Positions 63,232-64,000 of a stretch of DNA of 64,000 bases are shown one piece after another. The DNA is from Bacteroides stercorirosoris (GTDB lineage: Bacteria; Bacteroidota; Bacteroidia; Bacteroidales; Bacteroidaceae), in assembly GCF_900142015.1 (NCBI RefSeq), contig NZ_FQZN01000008.1, forward strand, positions 124,001 to 188,000, written 5' to 3'. A model generated the notes under the pieces. That model had not been told where the DNA came from. It searched no databases and saw only the letters and a list, made by a program, of their open reading frames with translations. The position numbers and the translations under genes were made by a program. The stretch's first letter is position 1, and every line of letters starts with the position of its first letter.

Positions 63232-63283
63232 GTAGGCAAGTCTTCACTTTTTTTGTACTCCTTTTACGTAGGAAAGTCTTCAT
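63232..63283 (-). promoter_or_regulatory. Direct repeats upstream of susC (activator site candidate)
   Basis: GTAGGCAAGTCTTCAC (63232-63247) and GTAGGAAAGTCTTCAT (63268-63283) are 14 of 16 identical and start 36 bp apart, 88 to 139 bp before the susC start. Such direct repeats fit a dimeric activator, perhaps the XylR-type protein; this is positional inference. Confidence 0.5.
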
Positions 63284-63480
63284 TTTGCGTAAACCTGACT
63301 TTCACTGATTTCTATTTATTTTTTCTCTTTAGTCCAATTTATCCATCAAGGGAATGCTTGCAAGATTCTGTAAAGGTTTTAAAACCCTATCTATTCAAAG
63401 TGATAGTAACCAGACATATTATATCACATAATGCTCATGTTTTCTGATTATCAGTAACAGGCACTTCAAGCCAAAAAGCA

Positions 63481-63964
63481 CTTCCGGAAGATTAAAACCT
63501 TTGTTTATAAGAAACAGACCATCTGTTTGCACGTAACAGATGGTCTGTTTTATGTAAACGCATGGTCTTTTTAGTCCAAACAAACCATCTTTTCTACGAA
63601 AACAAGCAATCTTTTACTTGCCAAGGCTACACCTTTTGCACCATAAGGCTATACCTTTTGTCCCAAAGGGTAATACCATCGACAAAAAAGGGTGTAGCCT
63701 CTCCGAAAAGCAGACGATATTTTTCTATCCCGAAGGAAACGGCGTACCGAGGCAAACAATCGTTTTTCAAGAAAACTCCTTAATATTCCGCCAATAAGGT
63801 TTCAACAAAGCAAGAAGACCTATCTAAAGTCCTATTTTCCCCTCCATTCAGTATCAGTTCGCATTTTTCAAACAGAAAATCCCTGCGTTCTTTCGCACCG
63901 TCTCCTCCTTCCCGTCAAAAGAAAGAAACGTGAGACATCGGGAATAACATTTTGTCATTTTGAT
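63481..63964 (+). repeat. Dispersed structured element, copy B (nine 22-bp units)
   Basis: Collinear with copy A at 31985-32467. It starts CTTCCGGAAGATTAAAACC (63481-63499), has nine 22-bp units from 63514 to 63711 and ends TTTGTCATTTTGAT (63951-63964), 239 bp after the array. Inside, AAACAGACCATCTGTT and AACAGATGGTCTGTTT (63513-63551) form a perfect 16-bp inverted pair with a 7-base loop. GGCTACACC (63625) and GGTGTAGCC (63691) are 66 bp apart, exactly as in copy A. It lies upstream of susC. Confidence 0.75.
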
Positions 63965-64000
63965 AATCACTTAGTCTCCGATATATATTTGATGAACGTA

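Larger units (their letters stand above)
63145..64000. other. Upstream region of the PUL without genes
   Basis: About 856 bases with no supported gene. It contains the direct repeats at 63232-63283, the structured element copy B (63481-63964) and a short AT-rich stretch between. The small frames in it overlap the repeat units and are not credible genes. Confidence 0.6.

Noticed and set aside
1..64000. tRNA or rRNA genes
   Set aside because: No cloverleaf-like or rRNA-like stretch was recognised in the intergenic regions read by eye; a dedicated search was not possible.

Overview
The window looks like chromosomal DNA of a gut Bacteroides-type organism (Bacteroidota). It has a SusC/SusD pair, many Bacteroidetes lipoprotein signal peptides, a serine-type sulfatase, six-bladed beta-propeller lipoproteins, a tyrosine recombinase of the Bacteroides mobile-element type, and TAnnTTTG-like -7 promoter motifs. 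The species cannot be fixed from the sequence alone.

Region 1 (1-8842, + strand) is the 3' part of a glycan-degradation operon: a left-truncated sulfatase, a DUF3604 protein, a ROK sugar kinase, an MFS transporter, a heparinase II/III-type polysaccharide lyase and a serine-type sulfatase. Together they suggest use of a sulfated, uronic-acid-containing polysaccharide. A shared hairpin terminator at about 8852-8898 separates it from the convergent next operon.

Region 2 (8917-20541, - strand) is a peptide secretion cluster. It has two 4-cysteine peptides with double-glycine leaders, a C39-peptidase ABC exporter, an HlyD adaptor, a TlpA-like thioredoxin lipoprotein, a C39-like/VKOR/thioredoxin fusion and three paralogous beta-propeller lipoproteins. 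The likely product is an exported, disulfide-bonded peptide (bacteriocin-like or signalling). The regulator at the head of the cluster is cut in two by a 10.6-kb mobile element (20533-31104). Its two halves join in frame across a 9-bp direct repeat that marks both ends of the element. The element carries an integrase, a small DNA-binding protein, a primase-helicase, a toprim protein, a MobV relaxase and a cargo of a helicase-IV-like protein plus two exported proteins.

Region 3 (31716-43906) holds an ordinary two-permease RND efflux operon (32565-41380, - strand), a further beta-propeller lipoprotein, and two repeat-rich intergenic stretches. Region 4 (43907-52694) is core genome: comEC, rpe, a DUF4840-like lipoprotein, an ECF sigma factor, fmt, a ClC channel, a Sua5/YrdC protein and a thioesterase. 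Region 5 (52707-63144, - strand) is a second polysaccharide utilization locus: SusC, SusD, a surface lipoprotein, a ROK protein, a CsxA-like GH2 exo-beta-glucosaminidase and a XylR-type AraC regulator. It is probably aimed at a glucosamine-containing glycan.

The most unusual noncoding signals are two diverged copies of a roughly 480-bp element (31985-32467 and 63481-63964). Each contains exactly nine degenerate 22-bp units with conserved inverted pairs. A third, unrelated 22-bp-period array lies at 43349-43512.
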